A stretch of DNA of 64,000 nt from Zooshikella harenae (GTDB lineage: Bacteria > Pseudomonadota > Gammaproteobacteria > Pseudomonadales > Zooshikellaceae), in NCBI RefSeq assembly GCF_018837975.1, contig NZ_JAGSOY010000007.1:1-64000 (forward strand). The letters are read 5' to 3'. How positions within the stretch are numbered: the stretch's first letter is position 1; every line of letters starts with the position of its first letter. Below the pieces are notes generated by a model. The model ran no database searches, had not been told where the DNA came from, and worked only from the letters and a program-made list of their open reading frames with translations. Shown one piece after another: positions 13,101-22,037 of this stretch. The position numbers and the translations under genes were made by a program.

Positions 13101-16100
13101 ATCAATGACATTAGGTAATAGCAGCTCGCGCCCATCTTGAAACGATACAACTAATGTATAGTTTTTCCGGTAATAGCCATAACTGTAATGTTCTACTTCA
13201 TACTGAATATCTATCCCTTTAATTTCAGACTCATCGTAATCAAGTAATAATGTATTAATGACTGCACTATCATCTGACTGTACTTCGGGATTAATAGTAA
13301 CTTCACCCGCTCCACGAGTGATTAAATAACGCTGTCCCGCTGGCTTACCTTCAATAGCACTATGCTGGCTATCAGCCACAATAACAGAAGGATCATCCTT
13401 ACCTATAAACTCATCCGCTTGATGAACACCACCTTGATTATTACCATCAATACGATTTTCACCTAAATCAAGTGTAACACCGGTTTTCTCCGCAAAATAC
13501 GTTTTATCGCCAGGCTTCAAATAACGTACCGCTAATTGAATGGAGGTTGCTTGTTGTGCAGCTTCTGTCGAACGTGTTTTTTCCAGCTGGGGCACTAACA
13601 TAAAACCATCACGGGTTTGGAAGTTCAATTTATCATTGACTAACTGCCACTGGTTATTGAACTTCTGATACACTCCTTTAATCGTGACCGATTTAAACTG
13701 GTCCTGTAATCCTATACGTAAATCACCCTCAATTAACTGCCAATCAGTAATTTCATCCAGTGCAAATTCTAAACGGATTACGGAGACATCAGCCCCGTCT
13801 TCGTGAATTTCTGCATTGTTCACATCACGCTGCACCAGGAAAATATCCTGACCACGCCCACCATCTACGTTTGCTTGATTAGAAATAGTGATGATATCAC
13901 TGCCACCTCCTGCAAAAACCTGGTCTGCGCTATTTGCCAATAACCGGTTGCTCTGATCATTACCATAAATAATGTCACTTCCTTGAGATGCACCTAATGT
14001 GTGTTGAATATTTCTTAACAAACCAATTTCTGGCCCACGTGCAGCATCTCCAGATTCACCTGATTTTCTTAACCACACTTTGCCTTGGTTTAAATCAACA
14101 ATAAAACCGATATATTGCCTCTCATAGTCATACTTACGGTAAGTTTCCGCATTCAAAATTAAAGTGTTTTGTCCTTCACCACCATCAATTTCAAAGAAAA
14201 TACGATCATTAAGTTTGTCTGGATTATTTAAAAAGTTTTCCACTAAGGAATAATTTGCTGCAAAGGTAAAATTATCATCTCGCTTACCACCTTTTAGGTT
14301 CTTATTCCCTTTACCAAATAAAAATTCGTTTTTCTTATGAGTGACACCAAACACGGTATCGTGGCCATCACCCATATTGAAAAAGACCCCTTTCTTGTCA
14401 TCCTGCTCACCTTGAATGGCAATGGTGGGGCGTATACCTTCCCGTTTTTCTGTTGCTAATAAAGCATTAATACCATCCTGTGCAAAAATAACATCATCGT
14501 CACCTTTAACCACAGGATCACGGACGATGTCATACCCACCTTCATAGTGATATACCTTGTTTTCCTGAATAACAACATCAACATCGCCGTAAACAATTGT
14601 GTCAACTAAATTACCCAGCTCACCTTTCAATAATTCCTCAGCATTGGATTTAGCTTGCGCAAGATACATTTCCTTGGTTTTATTAACCTTGTAAGCATCC
14701 AGCACCCACTGATCCATATCTTGTCCGGTAAACGCTAACCAACCTTGGCGTAACCGATGCTGCCAGTTATCCAGTGCAGGTACATATTCCCAAACATCCT
14801 CAACCTGACGTACAGCAGAATAAATTTGCGAACCAACAATTAATGCCACACCTAAACCAATTCCAATAGGTCCTAATGCCGCACTTCCTGTCGCTAATGC
14901 TGCTACACCCAGGGACAATGAAACCGCTGCACCCGCCACCGAAAAACCGCCTGAAACATACAGGTCTTGTCGTTGTTTATCGGTTAAGCCTTCTTTACCC
15001 GCATCCGAAAATGCTTTATAGGCACTATAAATATCAAAGGGCAAGGTAATCAGTGCAGCGGCTAAACCACCAGCTCGCCCAAGCAACTTGCCCAAGTTAC
15101 TGCTGGCTGTGGCAAATCTTGAGCTACTCCCAGCTAAACGCGCTGTCAGTCGTTGACCTAGTTTTGGTAAACTACGGTTTAAAGCGATTTCTGCAGGAAT
15201 TGAAGCAAGGTTAGCGGCTACAGCACCCGTTTGAATAAGACCTTCTTGAGTATCACCTTGCTTAAACGCATCGACTGCTGACTTAATGCCCGAGTAAATG
15301 CCCCAAACCTGTAATGCAACACCTGGCGTTTGCCCTGCAATATGTTTGATTGTCCCGAAATTAATGCGAGGACCAACAATTTTATGCTGAATCTGATGTA
15401 TTTGTTGTGTGGAAAGTGGACGATTACTTTCCAATGAGGTTAATGCTTGTTTAAATGATGAGCTGTCTACCCCATCCACCACACTGCTAATATCACCATT
15501 GTGCTGCTGCGCAACCGATTTCAATAGCTTGACACTGTCAACAAAGTCACTAGGTGGATTGATTGATAAATGGGATTGCAATAATTGTCCATCAAAACGA
15601 ACCGCAGATGCCCAGTCACCTTGGAAATTTAAACTGGATAATGACTGCCCCTCAACCTTAGCGCCTAACTGCCATAGTTTAACCCGACTGATAGATTGCT
15701 CACCTAATTTAACTGGCCCTTGTTGCAAGTCCAATTGCGCTAAACGGTCTAGTTCAACCGGTGCTGCAGTCCTTAAGGTATCAGTTAAAGAGGCAACGCG
15801 TTCATTACTTAAAAACTTCGGTGCAATTTCATGGGTTTGAAAGGCTGATGTTGCTGTGCCTAACTGTAACCGAGCACTATCAGAAAAATAATTCGTTAAA
15901 AACTGTTGTAAGCCATCCGCCGAATCAAAACCTGAAATCCATCCTACTGCAGGATCATAAAAGGATAGCTTACCCTTCTGTTGGCTGACTAAATAATGAT
16001 ATTTTCCTGAGCGTAATGTCAGTGTTTGATCACCCGTACCACTCACCTGTTGTGCAATATCACGAATACTTAAATACCCTAATGACTGCTTAAATGCAGG

Positions 16101-19100
16101 ATCACTTTGGTAAGCCTTAACTAAGTCTTCTTGTGTAGACAACAGTTGTTGTAATGACTGCGTTTCTGCCGAGGTAGCCCGGCCTTGCTGTTGCGCCGTT
16201 TGTAAAAAATTAATGCGATTTTGATTCGCTAATAGTGTCTCTACCCCTGCGTCAAGCTGTTGTGCCCGAGCAGTTGCTAATACATTCGCTAAAGCAGCCT
16301 GTGGTTTATGACTGGTGCTTGGTGCTAACTCAACGGATAAATGATTAACCTTCGCTACTTCGACAAGTTGTTTGCCTTGCTCAAAGGCATAGCGATTACT
16401 GGCTAACTGGGCCAGCTGATCCCTCAACCAATGGTTGGGTGAGCCTTGCTCTGCAACGACAGGTGACGTATTGCCTGACTGGCTACGCTGCTGTTTTACC
16501 CATGCAATTAACTGGCTAACAGCCTGTGTATCCTGATCTCCACTTTCATGACTATGCGCCAGATACGCCTGGAGTTTACCCTCACTCAACTGCAATTTGC
16601 TAACAAGCTCGGGGTCTGCGAAGTTTGTATTAACATCGACAGGCTTACCATCAACGGTTGCACCCAGTTCATACAACATGACGCGGCTGATAGACAACTC
16701 ACCCAGTTGTAATAACCCCTGCGTATTATCCAGGCCTTTTAGTAAGTGTTCTGTTCCAGTAATTTCAGCACGTAATGCAGTGGTAAATGCAGGTTGAGTT
16801 TCACCAAGTTGTATTACTTGCTCGGCATTAACTGACTCTACCTTAAACTGATCATAAGGCTGTTGTTGGCTATTACTCAGGGTATCCAGATAAACCGTTA
16901 ACACTTGTTGCAATTGGCTATAGCTTTGGATGCCAGAAACCTCACCTAATGCAGCACCACTTAAGCTAATACGCACCTCACCCTGATTGTCATGCACTTG
17001 AACCAACACGTGTTGATCAGCCACACTTAACACATAAAGTGCATTACTTTGATTATCTTGTTGCTGAATAGAACCAACAAAGTCTGTCACCGACTGTGTC
17101 TGTCCAGCACGCAATAAACCACTTTTTTCAGCCGCAGTATTTAATTGAACCAACTGCTCCAAATAAGCACTTAGCTGACGCTGGTCAGTTTCGCTTAATT
17201 GGCCCAACGCTTGTTCATTATTTAATTCCGCAAAGTGATTAAACGTGTCCAGCCAAACGGGGTGTTGCGTTGCTAATAAGGTATTCGCTTTATCAATAGC
17301 GGACTGTCTGGTGGCATCAAACTGAGTAAACGTTGATGCTTTAAAGTGAATATCGCCTGAAAGCTGATTAAGCTGATCAGATAACGTGGCAACCCACTGA
17401 CTTTGACGGGTAAAGGATTCTGCAAGCATTGTAGTATTTACACGGCTTCCACCCACTAAGCCCACTTTTAAATTTAATTGCCACTGTCCTTTATCTAAGT
17501 GAACAGCCACACCCGGCTTAGCCGTATTTGTGCTATCCACTAACCGCCAGGTGTTATTATCTTTATCAAACTTAGTAGCATAGAATGTATCCTCAATTTT
17601 AAGTACATGAGATACACGACTATCTTGGTATTCATAAACACCAGGCTGTATTTGTCGAGCCAATTTATCTTGCGCTACAGCAAAACGGTATGCCTGATAA
17701 TTTTCATGAGGAAATGCTACTGATGAGTTTGTTGCTAAACGCCACTGCCCTTCTGTACGGGTTGCCAGCACGGTTGAACCCGCGTCACTGACCTGTTTAA
17801 TTTGATCGCCTGCTAATGCCAACCCGCTAGGAATAGACGTTTGATCATAATTAGCGAGAATAAAACGCTGCAGTATAGCTAACTGTTGTCGTTGATTACC
17901 AGTAACATCGACCTGCACATTAACCTGACGTCCATCAGCTAATGTAATGGCCACCTGCCCACTGGTAATATCATGGTTAACTTTCACTCTCCATGTTTCT
18001 CGCAACAGATTAAATGGCAACAATTGATGTCTTAAATTATCAGCATGGCGATCAATAAAATCACCATTTAATCCTAAATCAATGAATGTGCGATCACCCA
18101 GTAATTCCGTTTTACTGGCTTGACCATGAAGTGCTTCTAACGCCGTTAAAATAGATTGATAACCTTCACCTTTAGACTTACCCACTACGGATGCCTCCTT
18201 TGAGAAATCCGCCAGTGAAAGTATTTCTGGGAAGCCTTGATTAGCAAATACTTTATCTGCAAATTGTTTTACAAACGCCAGCTGATCAGCCAAAGGCTTC
18301 GACGTAAATTCATTTAATGAAATTAATTGGCTGGATACCGACTGTAATAAAGCTTTGACAGCGGGTATACGTTTAGACGATGGATGTAAGTCAATATAAC
18401 GTTTAGCGGCTTGATGCAACGTGACCAGTGCAGGCGTTAATTGTCCATCTGCAAATTTTCTAAAATCATTCACAATCGCCCACGATTGCAGATGCTCAGG
18501 CAATCGTTGCAACTGCACCTTAACAGGCACATCTTTGTTGCTAACAGCGACTCCAATTTCACTGAGTGGTTTATCAACGTAGCTATCAAATTTTTCAAAA
18601 AGAATTTTAATGTCTTGTAAAATACCATCACGCTGCATTTTTCTCAGCACAGGTAATTCAACATTCCAAAAATAATTATTTAATTGTATGCCACCTTCAG
18701 ACAAGACATAGGTTGTACCCTGTGCGCCCGTCGCATAAACAGAGCTTAAATAACCTGCTAATGTTCGGCTTCCCTGCTGGAATAGGTTTTTAAGCGTTGG
18801 TTTATCCCGCAGATCAGTAGCAAAATGATCTAAACTATTACGAAGTTGGTGTAAAAACTCAATACCCGAAACATGATGATCGACTGCAATGGCTTTACCT
18901 TCAGCACTTAATTTCTGATTAAGCACATATTCATAGCCATGCCATTCCCCAGACCAGAATGCGAGCAGTTTTTCACCCTGACCTTTAGCCGCAAACGGAA
19001 TACCAAGTGCATCAACCTTGGCAATTAATGCCGCACGTAAATCATAATCTTGTTTAACCGTGGCTTCGACAAAGAGAGATGCCAGCTCATCGCGTACTTG

Positions 19101-22037
19101 AGCATTCAAACTGTCAGGAACATTATGTTGTTGTCCGCGTAATATACCCAACGTTTTATCAATACTTTCCGCTACCGCTTTTTTCGCTTTCGTCAGTAGT
19201 TTTTCATTGAGCTGAGCAAGCTCTGCTGCTGTTGGCCGTTCAAACCCTGGTGTAATCACACCATAGACATCATCTGTAGCAACCCCTTTTGCCAGGCGGT
19301 TATAAACCGTTGCTACATATTTTGCCTTTTCAGTAATATCCAATTTGCGATGACTTGCCGCTTCGACCAAAGCAGTCTCACTATCAGTTGTAACTGGTGG
19401 TGGTGGAGGCACATCACCTGTGGTATTTGCGGTTATTTCACGACCCGTATTTACCACGCCTGGCTGCTGAATATCTAACAAAGAAGCAACATTAGGATCG
19501 ACAAAGGTTTTTTTAACATCATCTATCAAGGTGGTCGTTTGGCTATTAATAACTGCCCCTAATACATCACCTGTTGCCAGGTTTCGGACCACTTCACCAG
19601 CTTTTAAATTATCAGCCTGCTTTAATACCACATAAAGATTGTTATCGGTAAGTTTCGTAGCCTCAACCCGAAAATGACTACCTGGCTGTAACAAAACTTC
19701 TGCTTGCTCTAGCTGCGCAAATCCTGTGACATTACGGCCATTAGTGACACCTTCAATGGCATAAATAACCGTCCCTTTACCACCACGAAATGATTTGGCA
19801 AACTCAGCGCTGGTAGAGGTTGATAAAAATCCTTTATCACCCACCAACTGTCCTGGCGTCAGTCGGTCAGCAAGTGCTGATAAGTCATCTACTGCAAGTG
19901 CACGATAAACTGTGCCTTCATAATTAGCCAGTTTATTTAAGCCCTGCAATGCACTAATGCCATAATCCTTAACAAAGTGAGTCAGTGGCTGATCATTACG
20001 TAGCATATCATTGATATACTGGAAACCTTCTTTGGTATACCAAGTAATAGCATCGGCTTCTGCTTGGGATATATTGGCCTGCGCTTTTACTTTATTACCT
20101 GCTTCACGTCCTACAGCGAGTTCCTGATCTCTAAGAGATTGATCAAAAGCCGTTTGTAAGTGCTGTAATGAGTCAATACCCGCATTCGGCAAATTAGCTA
20201 AAACCCTAGTACCATCAGTGAGTTGTGTAGCCTGGCCGGACCGAGGAGCAGCGATTAACCCTTCCTCTATTTGCAGGAGCTGTAAACGTGCTTTAACTCT
20301 GGCGAGTGTTTCTTGTGTCTGAGGCTGATCTGATTGCGCCTTATTAATAGCGCGTGCTAAATGCTCGCGTAACCCTTGAATGGCACTATTGCGTTTTGAG
20401 TCTGGGTGTTGGTCGATGTATTCTCCAGCCTGCTGATATAATTTAAATGCCGTATTAATTCGGTCCCCGCCCTCTTGCTGCCAAAATTGCTGAAGCTGGC
20501 TTAATAGCGCTTTATAGCTTTCACCTTGTGGTTTACCCACAACAGCAGCCTGTTTTATCAACACTTCTCGACTTGGGACATCACCCCATACTGTCGCTAG
20601 GTTATCAACGGAGGGTGGCGGAGGGGCAATTGATGATAGCGCAGGCTGTGTTGTCTTTAATGTATTGAGACTTGCTAAAGGTGCATTATTTCCGGCAATA
20701 GGTGCATCATTAATCGCCTGATAAATTTTACGTACCGTTAAAAAGTCCAGTTTTTCTTGCAGTTTAAGTTCTGGAACCTGTCGCTCAACATAGGCTCTAA
20801 CATCTACAGAAAATTCGGCTGATAATTGTTTTTGCCACCAACTTGCGGAAAATTCGTCATAATACTGTTGGGCGTATTTATCAAACGGCTTATTAGACAA
20901 CCATGTTTGTACATTTTTCCAATTTAACTGAGCCGTTTTTTCATAGTACTTAGCGATACCTTCTGCAAAAGTTTCTTCTCGCCCCGCTTGTGCTCCACCT
21001 TGTTTATAATAATCATCACCTAAGTTATGAAAATCACCTTGCCAAGCTGCTAAAAATGATTTTCGATTACTTAAGTATTGTCCACCATTACTATCTTCAC
21101 CGACAATTCGGTCAACAGCATGGGCTGTTTCATGCAACACCAGATTGGCCGCATTATGCCCATCACCTGTTTTTGGCACGACCCATTTTCCATTCGCATC
21201 CAGCTTAACAGCAATAACAGCGCCACGGTAAGCCCCAAATGCACCCACACCAGGAACAGAATCCCATGTTTTTCCTGCAGGCCAACCACGAGGGGTTACA
21301 CCTTTCAACTCCTGATAATAACTGGTAATACTATCCTGAGTGACAAGCACACTAATATTGTGGGCTTTCATTAAATCCAGTAACTCAACAGGAAATTTCG
21401 CAAGTTCCAATGCAACAGCAAACCGGCCCTGCTCAGAAACAGGACTATTGCTATTCAACTTCACAACGTCTAATGCTTTCTGTAAGTTAACAAAGTCAGG
21501 ACTTAACAATACATCTGTTACTGCTCGAAGAATACCTGCATTGAGTTTTTTAGCGTTGGTCAAAACGCCTTGTGTTAACGTATTTAAGTAGTCCACCGTT
21601 TGTTGAGAGTAACGGCTTTCCAGCACCTGCCGTAACTCACTGGGCTGCTCAAATGAATGACCGACAATCCCTTTTAGTAACTGTAGTGCTTCATTGTACG
21701 CTTGTTTTTTTGCCTGCTGCTGATCCTGCGCTAACTGGCTTAACTCCTGCTTTAACTGTTCATTTTGCTGAACATGCCAAACTTGATAGCGACGTTCGAT
21801 AATCTGTGTTTTAAGTGCTTGTATTGCCGCATTTCGTCCTGACTCAGGGTGTTTTTCCAAATACTGGTTAACATCTCCCAACAATAATTTTAATGCATCA
21901 TACTCTGCAGATGAATTTTCACCTTTGACCCCTTCATAGGCTTGATAACGTTGCAGTAACTGCTGATAACTTTCACCTTGCTTTTTAAATTTTACAGCGG
22001 CGATTTTTTTAAATTCATCCAAGGGGATTATGGCCAT
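10104..22037 (-). CDS. Giant multidomain RTX-type toxin: LF-like protease, ADP-ribosyltransferase, TcdB-like pore region, RTX repeats
   Basis: 3977 residues; ATG with GGAG about 10 bases upstream. Domains in order: (1) about 85-435, anthrax lethal-factor-like zinc protease, HETAH at 302-306 and REETFAEG with third ligand candidate Glu355 at LF-like spacing; (2) about 600-810, ADP-ribosyltransferase with Arg712, Ser-Thr-Ser 739-741 and Gln778-x-Glu780; (3) about 890-1175, unassigned, with FWSG at 1027 and FWNVELP at 1123; (4) about 1350-2190, delivery region with an internal duplication; (5) about 2190-2460, hydrophobic TcdA/TcdB-type pore-forming region; (6) about 2490-3977, RTX repeats (GGxGxDxx) ending in a type I secretion-type tail. 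A helical module (GESY ... HPxSxR) recurs near 7-80, 495-562 and 1279-1344. There is no N-terminal signal peptide. Family knowledge: such toxins leave by a type I system, bind calcium, enter cells and release effectors. Target cell and substrates are unknown. Confidence 0.9.
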   Translation of the reverse strand: MAIIPLDEFKKIAAVKFKKQGESYQQLLQRYQAYEGVKGENSSAEYDALKLLLGDVNQYLEKHPESGRNAAIQALKTQIIERRYQVWHVQQNEQLKQELSQLAQDQQQAKKQAYNEALQLLKGIVGHSFEQPSELRQVLESRYSQQTVDYLNTLTQGVLTNAKKLNAGILRAVTDVLLSPDFVNLQKALDVVKLNSNSPVSEQGRFAVALELAKFPVELLDLMKAHNISVLVTQDSITSYYQELKGVTPRGWPAGKTWDSVPGVGAFGAYRGAVIAVKLDANGKWVVPKTGDGHNAANLVLHETAHAVDRIVGEDSNGGQYLSNRKSFLAAWQGDFHNLGDDYYKQGGAQAGREETFAEGIAKYYEKTAQLNWKNVQTWLSNKPFDKYAQQYYDEFSASWWQKQLSAEFSVDVRAYVERQVPELKLQEKLDFLTVRKIYQAINDAPIAGNNAPLASLNTLKTTQPALSSIAPPPPSVDNLATVWGDVPSREVLIKQAAVVGKPQGESYKALLSQLQQFWQQEGGDRINTAFKLYQQAGEYIDQHPDSKRNSAIQGLREHLARAINKAQSDQPQTQETLARVKARLQLLQIEEGLIAAPRSGQATQLTDGTRVLANLPNAGIDSLQHLQTAFDQSLRDQELAVGREAGNKVKAQANISQAEADAITWYTKEGFQYINDMLRNDQPLTHFVKDYGISALQGLNKLANYEGTVYRALAVDDLSALADRLTPGQLVGDKGFLSTSTSAEFAKSFRGGKGTVIYAIEGVTNGRNVTGFAQLEQAEVLLQPGSHFRVEATKLTDNNLYVVLKQADNLKAGEVVRNLATGDVLGAVINSQTTTLIDDVKKTFVDPNVASLLDIQQPGVVNTGREITANTTGDVPPPPPVTTDSETALVEAASHRKLDITEKAKYVATVYNRLAKGVATDDVYGVITPGFERPTAAELAQLNEKLLTKAKKAVAESIDKTLGILRGQQHNVPDSLNAQVRDELASLFVEATVKQDYDLRAALIAKVDALGIPFAAKGQGEKLLAFWSGEWHGYEYVLNQKLSAEGKAIAVDHHVSGIEFLHQLRNSLDHFATDLRDKPTLKNLFQQGSRTLAGYLSSVYATGAQGTTYVLSEGGIQLNNYFWNVELPVLRKMQRDGILQDIKILFEKFDSYVDKPLSEIGVAVSNKDVPVKVQLQRLPEHLQSWAIVNDFRKFADGQLTPALVTLHQAAKRYIDLHPSSKRIPAVKALLQSVSSQLISLNEFTSKPLADQLAFVKQFADKVFANQGFPEILSLADFSKEASVVGKSKGEGYQSILTALEALHGQASKTELLGDRTFIDLGLNGDFIDRHADNLRHQLLPFNLLRETWRVKVNHDITSGQVAITLADGRQVNVQVDVTGNQRQQLAILQRFILANYDQTSIPSGLALAGDQIKQVSDAGSTVLATRTEGQWRLATNSSVAFPHENYQAYRFAVAQDKLARQIQPGVYEYQDSRVSHVLKIEDTFYATKFDKDNNTWRLVDSTNTAKPGVAVHLDKGQWQLNLKVGLVGGSRVNTTMLAESFTRQSQWVATLSDQLNQLSGDIHFKASTFTQFDATRQSAIDKANTLLATQHPVWLDTFNHFAELNNEQALGQLSETDQRQLSAYLEQLVQLNTAAEKSGLLRAGQTQSVTDFVGSIQQQDNQSNALYVLSVADQHVLVQVHDNQGEVRISLSGAALGEVSGIQSYSQLQQVLTVYLDTLSNSQQQPYDQFKVESVNAEQVIQLGETQPAFTTALRAEITGTEHLLKGLDNTQGLLQLGELSISRVMLYELGATVDGKPVDVNTNFADPELVSKLQLSEGKLQAYLAHSHESGDQDTQAVSQLIAWVKQQRSQSGNTSPVVAEQGSPNHWLRDQLAQLASNRYAFEQGKQLVEVAKVNHLSVELAPSTSHKPQAALANVLATARAQQLDAGVETLLANQNRINFLQTAQQQGRATSAETQSLQQLLSTQEDLVKAYQSDPAFKQSLGYLSIRDIAQQVSGTGDQTLTLRSGKYHYLVSQQKGKLSFYDPAVGWISGFDSADGLQQFLTNYFSDSARLQLGTATSAFQTHEIAPKFLSNERVASLTDTLRTAAPVELDRLAQLDLQQGPVKLGEQSISRVKLWQLGAKVEGQSLSSLNFQGDWASAVRFDGQLLQSHLSINPPSDFVDSVKLLKSVAQQHNGDISSVVDGVDSSSFKQALTSLESNRPLSTQQIHQIQHKIVGPRINFGTIKHIAGQTPGVALQVWGIYSGIKSAVDAFKQGDTQEGLIQTGAVAANLASIPAEIALNRSLPKLGQRLTARLAGSSSRFATASSNLGKLLGRAGGLAAALITLPFDIYSAYKAFSDAGKEGLTDKQRQDLYVSGGFSVAGAAVSLSLGVAALATGSAALGPIGIGLGVALIVGSQIYSAVRQVEDVWEYVPALDNWQHRLRQGWLAFTGQDMDQWVLDAYKVNKTKEMYLAQAKSNAEELLKGELGNLVDTIVYGDVDVVIQENKVYHYEGGYDIVRDPVVKGDDDVIFAQDGINALLATEKREGIRPTIAIQGEQDDKKGVFFNMGDGHDTVFGVTHKKNEFLFGKGNKNLKGGKRDDNFTFAANYSLVENFLNNPDKLNDRIFFEIDGGEGQNTLILNAETYRKYDYERQYIGFIVDLNQGKVWLRKSGESGDAARGPEIGLLRNIQHTLGASQGSDIIYGNDQSNRLLANSADQVFAGGGSDIITISNQANVDGGRGQDIFLVQRDVNNAEIHEDGADVSVIRLEFALDEITDWQLIEGDLRIGLQDQFKSVTIKGVYQKFNNQWQLVNDKLNFQTRDGFMLVPQLEKTRSTEAAQQATSIQLAVRYLKPGDKTYFAEKTGVTLDLGENRIDGNNQGGVHQADEFIGKDDPSVIVADSQHSAIEGKPAGQRYLITRGAGEVTINPEVQSDDSAVINTLLLDYDESEIKGIDIQYEVEHYSYGYYRKNYTLVVSFQDGRELLLPNVIDKTIHVGDALARGGKTLRDYRLITRDGIALSLQDYSTSGSRYSTKLFHNEGHYSDKTKEGIKRVNTRDLLERKDYTLTDWQWGKGKTLAERYVLSGEGTSFADHIIGSDDNNLLRGYGGDDLLQGKNGHDTYVVGALEGTVTIDNRATDNKLDSLVIAASFNDINSHRENNDLVISARLPRPDKDGNTVYIDRKIVLQNYFVSEVFRHLTIVSNEGQQQEWVVDEFGNLSRIITGKQSAVDHYLSDTLAALETDQPQIADKNNYQTLDSGLNHIVDADKLSATRIVGSQHDDRIVLKSAGQLNKLQIDEALAKVIYNIDLGEGNNTIDLSQFSKKGVYVSLMGPAGISYNTDAYELKPTDSLNETIRVNNVANIIGTDGNDELRGYNGGNLLAGGDGEDTIDGKEGRNTLIGGAGNDTIYSGSHQDLIIFSRGDGNDSIAGNTINDVIEMNGYSLNDLHFSLTHENQLKVTFNDEENDGITIAHWSSNWNLVIKTEDGVINKAGIDTLIPLFSEVDAKKWAAGKIAVNSSQEKALHSAWQLTHFTLQGDDDHASVLIGQQGNEEFIAGNGGTVIRAGAGDDELTDGAGNDVLIAEAGDDLITFNSAGEDVASGGEGEDIYRVTASSQGIKVIDNLAEIGEDILVLEQAKGLADIQLAKNGLDLHILLKDASGKVNTKDLPEVIIKNYYLSEKHRHLDLVLENIDVSHTELYGLAKLALKRKDVLINNSVNSAQPTDSNPLPNSDRPLAVSLNGELLEGAIFTGSKHADYVKLTKVGHLQELNLGQGDNTLDLSDLVADGNTSVVLLPESRTYQRLHVNDKEVQLQGVQRVIGSAADDNIYGNESANILHGGLGNDRLFGLRNSNTLIGGKGDDYIRSGQDQDTIIFEQGDGHDQVVGDTTDDVIKLKGVNVYDVHFSVEDDALEIGFKGQQGDKITITDWNQNQGLYITTDDGSVLNKQGIGQLVQAMASLPSDSWSASTPIADYIKSSITQTWTITQS

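Noticed and set aside
10104..22037. MARTX toxin
   Set aside because: The hallmark N-terminal long glycine-rich repeats and the cysteine protease domain of MARTX were not found; the pore region is of the TcdA/TcdB type instead.
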